Shown here one piece after another: positions 30,801 to 34,118 of a stretch of DNA of 34,118 nucleotides. How positions within the stretch are numbered: position 1 is the first letter of the stretch; the number at the start of each line of letters is the position of its first letter. The position numbers were made by a program, and so were the translations under genes. Under the pieces are notes generated by a model that was given only the letters and a program-made list of their open reading frames with translations, searched no databases and was not told where the DNA came from. Origin of the DNA: Ponticaulis sp. (GTDB lineage Bacteria > Pseudomonadota > Alphaproteobacteria > Caulobacterales > Hyphomonadaceae); contig NZUJ01000036.1 in assembly GCA_002701295.1 (NCBI GenBank), forward strand, positions 1 to 34,118. Reading direction: 5' to 3'.

Positions 30801-33367
30801 CGCCCGCCCGTCAGCGTGTCGTTGTCTTTGCCACCATAAAGCAGGTCGTTGCCGGTGCCGCCAAAGAGTATGTCGTTGCCATAATAGCCGCGAAGCTCGT
30901 CCGCGCCAGCGAGGCCGAAAAGGATATCATCTCCTTCGTCGCCGTTGACGTCGTTGATCCGATCATTGCCAATAAGCAGGTCTGACGCTTCAGAACCAAA
31001 AAGATTCTCTATGTCGATCAATTGGTCGCCTTCGGCCTCGCCGCCATGACCGAAGAAATCGAGCGCGACATAAATCTCATCGAATGAACCGTTGTACGAT
31101 GCGGTATCGAGCTGGTCTCCGCCATCCAGAAGGTCCGCCCCAGAATTGCCGATCAGGGTGTCGTTGCCGTGTTCGCCATATAGCTTGTCATCGCTGGATT
31201 TGCCGTCCAGGACATCATCGTTTCTGCCGCCATAGAGCGTATCGCGGTTAAAGCCGCCTTCGAGATAATCGTTTCCCTTGTTTCCGTACAGAATGTCGTC
31301 TCCATCGAAGGCGACTATATAGTCGTCGCCGTCCAACCCGTCGATGACATCTGCGTCTACCGTGCCGGTAATTGTATCGTCGCCGCTGGTGGCATTACTG
31401 CCGATACCGAAATCGTTTCCAGTGGATTCCGCGCCGGGAACGACCGCGATCTGGTGAGCAGAGCTTTGAGACGCGACGCCTTCGCCAGGTAAGCCCAATA
31501 CGCCTGGTGTTGTTTCGAACCAGCCTTCCCAGGTTGGTGTCGGGATGGTGATAAAGACGTCCACATCGCCGCGATGAATGCCAGATAATGTGTAGTCGCC
31601 ATTCGCGTCTGTGAACGCATAGGCTTCGCCCATGGTATAAGCGCCGTTTCCGGTTTCATCGGCATAGATAAACCAGCCCTCAAGGCCGAAATCCAGATTC
31701 GGGTTGAACAGGCCGTTCTGATTGCTGTCATGATACAACTTGCCAGAGATCAGGCCGGTTGTGGCAGAGACATCGCGTGAACCGAAATCTACGCCGGTGA
31801 TTAATTCTCCAGCCTCAACGCCGACACCTATTCCGTTATTGTTCACGGTATACATCGGCGTATATGTGATTGCGAACTGGCTGGAGAGGCTGGGGGTGTC
31901 GAAGGAGAAAACCTCCGCCGACTGATTGTCTTCGCTTTCAATTCCGACCGTCGCGCTGCCGCCCTGATCCTGCATGCCGCGATACTGATACTCGATTTTG
32001 CCATCCTGGTAGAGGATGACCTGAAAGGTGACGGTATCAAACCCAAAATAGAGAGGCACCTGTGTGTACTGCACGATGAAGCGCGCATTCTCGGCATCGT
32101 AATAATGGTGAATGCTGCCGCCCGCAGCGGGATTAAGGTCATCCCAGAAGGGCGCGATCATTCCATTGGGTTCACCTAAAGCTGCATTGGGTAGATCGGT
32201 GTTTGTCACGTCGGTGGTGTCTGCGCCATCAAACGTCAGAAACCCATTTGATGAGATGTAGACCTGAGTTTCTTCCTGGCCCCAGAATTCGAAGGTGAAT
32301 GGCAGGGTGACCAACGCAGAGCTGTCATCGCCGAGCGTTACCGCCGTTCCGACGCCAACAATTGTTGACCATTCATGAGACGGGCCGTTCAGATCGTTCC
32401 CGCTCTCCTGAAGATAGTGGCTGAAAAATGTCGGAGTAGGAGAGGTCGTTTCATGAGACTCCGGCAAAATCTGACGAATGATATAAGTATCGGGAAGCAG
32501 GTCCTGAAAGCGATAGATCCCGTTCGATGCGGTGATGGCTGTCTGTTCGCCTTCGTCCAGAAGACCATTGCCGTTTGCATCGATATATACGGTGCGGCCT
32601 TCCAGGCGGGCTTCAGTTCCTTCGCGCACGCCATTTCCGTTGACGTCATCAAACAGCTGACCGCGAATTTCGCCGGTTGTCTCAACGACAAGGTCATCAA
32701 TGCCGAAAAACGTGTTATTCAATGCTGGGTCATAGTTGGAGTTTAAGGTGCCCCCTGATGCCGTGATGACGATGCGATCAATTGAGTTCACTGCGACAAA
32801 AGGCGTGTTTACCGGGCCGAATGTATCAATGTTGAAGCCAGCAGCACCAACGCTCACTCCATCGTCGAAAAACTCCATTGTGATGGTCATGCCATCGCGC
32901 GCTGCAGAGATGAAATTGGCCGAGACGAAGTTGAAATCAGACGAAGACGTGATTTCCACTGCGTTTGCCGCAAACTTATTGGCCACGAGATTCGTGCCGC
33001 TGGTCAGGCCATTGGGAAAGGCGTTCGTGTATGGGAAATCGGCGGGCGCTATGACGACGGCGTTGCTCCATGTCAGGTTGGCGTATTCTGTCAGCACAGG
33101 GCCACCACCATTGGCGTCAGTATCAAAGTCCTCAAAGGTGAGTGTCTGCGCATTGATGGCAATTGACGGACCGGATGTCGCCGCAACTGTTTCAGCACTT
33201 TCAGCAGAAGACGTGTCAGCGCTGCTGCTGGCGAAGAGTGCGCCTGCGGGGAGGGCGGATTGAGAGGGAACCGGAGTGGTGTTGCCAGAAAGCCGGAAGT
33301 TCAGGTCGGCAAGCGCGTCTGTGGTCACATCAAGGCGCGCCTGCGCCAGTCTTTCACGTGTAAGCAT
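27818..33367 (-). CDS. Giant duplicated SdrD-like/RTX secreted protein
   Basis: This 1849-residue acidic protein has no classical signal peptide. It holds two long homologous modules. Each contains a lectin-like beta domain (about 75-230; 971-1115), an SdrD-B-like domain (R-G-Q-L-F-D-D-V-N-G-N-G at 235 and 1121), a nidogen-like beta domain with A-P-F-W-D-D-L-N-P (405-413; 1291-1299), a second SdrD-like domain (540-610; 1426-1496), a block of calcium-binding RTX repeats (660-855; 1530-1725) and an RTX-capping domain ending in L-G-H-S-A-A or V-G-H-A-A-A. Unique ends are residues 1-74 and 1806-1849. Such RTX proteins are normally secreted by type I systems, fold on calcium outside, and act as adhesins or matrix proteins. 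The ATG follows AAGGGGG. The TolC-family gene just upstream fits this. Confidence 0.88.
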   Translation of the reverse strand: MLTRERLAQARLDVTTDALADLNFRLSGNTTPVPSQSALPAGALFASSSADTSSAESAETVAATSGPSIAINAQTLTFEDFDTDANGGGPVLTEYANLTWSNAVVIAPADFPYTNAFPNGLTSGTNLVANKFAANAVEITSSSDFNFVSANFISAARDGMTITMEFFDDGVSVGAAGFNIDTFGPVNTPFVAVNSIDRIVITASGGTLNSNYDPALNNTFFGIDDLVVETTGEIRGQLFDDVNGNGVREGTEARLEGRTVYIDANGNGLLDEGEQTAITASNGIYRFQDLLPDTYIIRQILPESHETTSPTPTFFSHYLQESGNDLNGPSHEWSTIVGVGTAVTLGDDSSALVTLPFTFEFWGQEETQVYISSNGFLTFDGADTTDVTNTDLPNAALGEPNGMIAPFWDDLNPAAGGSIHHYYDAENARFIVQYTQVPLYFGFDTVTFQVILYQDGKIEYQYRGMQDQGGSATVGIESEDNQSAEVFSFDTPSLSSQFAITYTPMYTVNNNGIGVGVEAGELITGVDFGSRDVSATTGLISGKLYHDSNQNGLFNPNLDFGLEGWFIYADETGNGAYTMGEAYAFTDANGDYTLSGIHRGDVDVFITIPTPTWEGWFETTPGVLGLPGEGVASQSSAHQIAVVPGAESTGNDFGIGSNATSGDDTITGTVDADVIDGLDGDDYIVAFDGDDILYGNKGNDYLEGGFNRDTLYGGRNDDVLDGKSSDDKLYGEHGNDTLIGNSGADLLDGGDQLDTASYNGSFDEIYVALDFFGHGGEAEGDQLIDIENLFGSEASDLLIGNDRINDVNGDEGDDILFGLAGADELRGYYGNDILFGGTGNDLLYGGKDNDTLTGGRNADIFMFYTGDGDNVITDFSIGQNDTIWINESYTFDDVVINEDSSGNAVISWGSLVTVTLLGHSAASVQESWFTFADYVSGAGSVAPEFSSPPDAPSESTPEAPASTPGVAFTTDEITLNFDDIDLNGLSLVEMTAGYMDLTWNNVIVFDSTHTNFDGQGYEVAATSLNNGVLNGFGDPMSFTGTTDFDLSSMYLTSGIASTNLVTITGWDDGVETYSKTVTVSDQSPTLVQLDFLSIDEVRMSSSTTDAFAIDDIVFNGTGEIRGQLFDDVNGNGIREATETRLEGRTVYIDANDNGILDDGEISDVTASNGIYRLQDLTAGTYTIRQVLPDFHEQTSPAPAGFNGYIVRDSSELFGPTHSWSTIAGIGTELTLGDDDSASVSLPFEFLFYDEVQTSIHISSNGYLTFGGSGANIYENVTLPDGTANSPDGIIAPFWDDLNPLNGGSIHYYADMDTGRFIVQYTQVPRFGSSELVTFQVILHSDGQIEYQYRGMQSDGSSATVGIEKNDNSEAELYSFNTGSLSSQFAITFTPDYDVDASARTVTVGGGELVQNEDFGSRSNAATTGGISGTVFHDTNGNLIFNPNIEFLLEGWLVYIDENTNGSYDLGEAYDVSDANGDYLISGLAAGDYNVSVEYPPQTWENWNHVPPISVNVQPGLTVSGNDIAAVNQASYYDDTIHGANQDDVIDALEGDDSILGHGGNDVLFGNKGDDFLAGSFGNDTLYGGRNEDELYGGAEDDELYGEHGNDLLIGGPGADLLDGGDQIDTASYLASSVAVFIALDAVGRGGDAEGDTFINVENLTGSAYSDYLIGNDRINTLNGNDGDDLIIGLGGADILIGGAGDDYLQGGIGNDLLDGGENDDKLLGGTNADTFFFIGTTGHDIILDYAKSQNDIISLAEVTAFNDLIIVDNADGDAVVSWDFDLQTHSVTLVGHAAADVQANWFQFSTGPLSTSSDPLSGTFETRADDFLADEYIAHTNSFGWQDGEWQMV
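28100..28790 (-). repeat. RTX calcium-binding repeat block, second copy
   Basis: This encodes residues about 1530-1755. Nonapeptides of the G-G-x-G-x-D-x-L-x kind recur (G-N-K-G-D-D-F-L, G-G-A-G-D-D-Y-L, G-G-I-G-N-D-L-L). The block is interrupted by the spacer D-T-A-S-Y-L to L-I-G-N-D-R-I-N, and ends in a serralysin-type cap (D-I-I-L-D-Y-A-K-S-Q-N-D-I-I). Confidence 0.85.
30710..31390 (-). repeat. RTX calcium-binding repeat block, first copy
   Basis: This encodes residues about 660-885 with the same order as the second block: nonapeptides (G-N-K-G-N-D-Y-L, G-E-H-G-N-D-T-L, G-G-T-G-N-D-L-L), the spacer D-T-A-S-Y-N to L-I-G-N-D-R-I-N, more nonapeptides, then the cap N-V-I-T-D-F-S-I-G-Q-N-D-T-I. 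G-E-H-G-N-D recurs 870 residues later in the second block. Confidence 0.85.
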
Positions 33368-33524
33368 TTTTCATCCCCCTTACGAAAGCCTTCCGACTTT
33401 CAGCCCTGCGCCGATTAGCGTGTAGGTTCAAAGGTACGCGAAAATGTTGCAATTGGCATCTTTAGAAACCTGTAGATGGCCTTATTGCTTCAATTTTGAT
33501 GGAAACTCGACCAGATAGCCCGGC

Positions 33525-34118
33525 TTATTCGACAGTAAAGACTTCCGGACGAACCAGCTCAATCGCTGTGTTCAGAAGCTCGGACTCCAGATTGATGCTT
33601 CGGATCTGAAGCTGAACGAGTCGTTCTTCTGCGTTGAGAAGCTCATCAACTGTGCCTGCCTGAAGGTCGAACCTCCGCCGCGTCGCATTGACATAGGTCT
33701 CTGCGTTCAGGCGGGCATCCTCAGACGCGGATAAGCTGTCTGACAGGACTTCATAGCTTTCCCAATAGGTGTTGCGTTCGGTCCGGATGTCGCTTTCGAG
33801 GGCAGATAGCTGCTGGTCGAGCTGGCGATAGCGAGAGTTGAGGCGGCCAACTTCGCTGGAGCGGGTTCCGCCATCATAAAGCGGGACGGAGACCTGAATG
33901 CCGAACCGGTCGCGATATTCGAAATCGTCACGAAAATCATTGTAAAGTTCGCTGACATAACCGGATGCATTGATGCTCGGCAGCCATTCGCGCTTTGCCG
34001 ATTTCAGCGCCAGGCGGGCGGCTTCGGTGTCTGCTTTCAGCGCGGCATATTCCGGATCATCTTCCATGTCGAAAATGAAGTCTTCCAACGACACGAAGCG
34101 ATTGCCGGACAGATAGGT
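33525..34118 (-). CDS. TolC family outer-membrane channel protein, C-terminal part (partial)
   Basis: The frame is open to the right window edge; the visible 197 residues end at TAA 33525-33527. They match the second half of a TolC-type outer-membrane factor. A first strand and helix segment (L-K-S-A-K-R-E-W-L-P-S-I-N-A-S-G) is followed by the beta pair with V-S-V-P-L-Y-D-G-G-T-R and by long alpha-helical coiled coils ending A-G-T-V-D-E-L-L-N-A-E-E-R-L. TolC proteins form trimeric channels that let type I systems export RTX cargo. It lies 157 bases upstream of the RTX gene on the same strand, so a shared type I operon is likely, with the ABC and membrane-fusion genes perhaps beyond the edge. 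Confidence 0.88.
   Translation of the reverse strand, partial: TYLSGNRFVSLEDFIFDMEDDPEYAALKADTEAARLALKSAKREWLPSINASGYVSELYNDFRDDFEYRDRFGIQVSVPLYDGGTRSSEVGRLNSRYRQLDQQLSALESDIRTERNTYWESYEVLSDSLSASEDARLNAETYVNATRRRFDLQAGTVDELLNAEERLVQLQIRSINLESELLNTAIELVRPEVFTVE

Overview
The window looks like chromosomal DNA of a marine or aquatic alphaproteobacterium, most plausibly a Hyphomonas-like (Hyphomonadaceae/Maricaulales) prosthecate bacterium. This rests on moderately GC-rich coding sequence, a System I cytochrome c maturation cluster (ccmF-G-H-I), an S46 dipeptidyl peptidase, two Tat-exported enzymes, a TadG-like pilus-associated protein, a YadA-like repeat protein and a giant RTX protein. The taxonomic placement is an inference; no rRNA or tRNA gene is present to fix it.

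Layout, left to right. (1) 1-3.7 kb: tail of an acyl-CoA dehydrogenase, a Tat/lipobox class V aminotransferase, a secreted SNase-like nuclease, a YihY/BrkB membrane protein and a stand-alone asparaginase N-terminal domain. (2) 3.7-8.9 kb: a proline block. putP (transport), proA and proC lie on the minus strand and proB on the plus strand, divergent from proC, so both import and the glutamate-to-proline pathway are encoded together. (3) 8.9-12.4 kb: a MarR regulator whose promoter and start codon suggest a leaderless message, an S46 peptidase with its terminator, and an unrecognised exported protein. (4) 12.4-16.4 kb: ccmF, ccmG, ccmH and ccmI as a tight minus-strand operon for haem ligation to apocytochrome c. 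(5) 16.6-20.8 kb: a membrane-spanning pseudokinase fused to an FGE/SUMF-like domain, followed by a TadG-like von Willebrand A protein. (6) 20.9-25.3 kb: a YadA-like protein built from seven 84-residue units, and a Tat-exported carboxylesterase with a strong palindromic operator. (7) 25.5-27.7 kb: katG with a strong terminator. (8) 27.8-34.1 kb: an 1849-residue protein made of two copies of a long SdrD-like/nidogen-like/RTX module, preceded on the same strand by a TolC-family protein cut by the window edge; together they look like a type I secretion cargo and its outer-membrane channel.

The right half is strongly surface-oriented (pilus-associated, trimeric adhesin-like, RTX adhesin-like), which fits an attaching aquatic bacterium. 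The most unusual items are the pseudokinase-FGE fusion beside the TadG-like protein, the tandemly duplicated RTX protein, the near-identical 252-bp repeats in the YadA-like gene, the asparaginase half-protein that keeps its catalytic motifs, and two sharp palindromic operator candidates. No intergenic stretch exceeds 300 bases; the longest (16411-16652, 242 bases) holds a hairpin and a palindrome.
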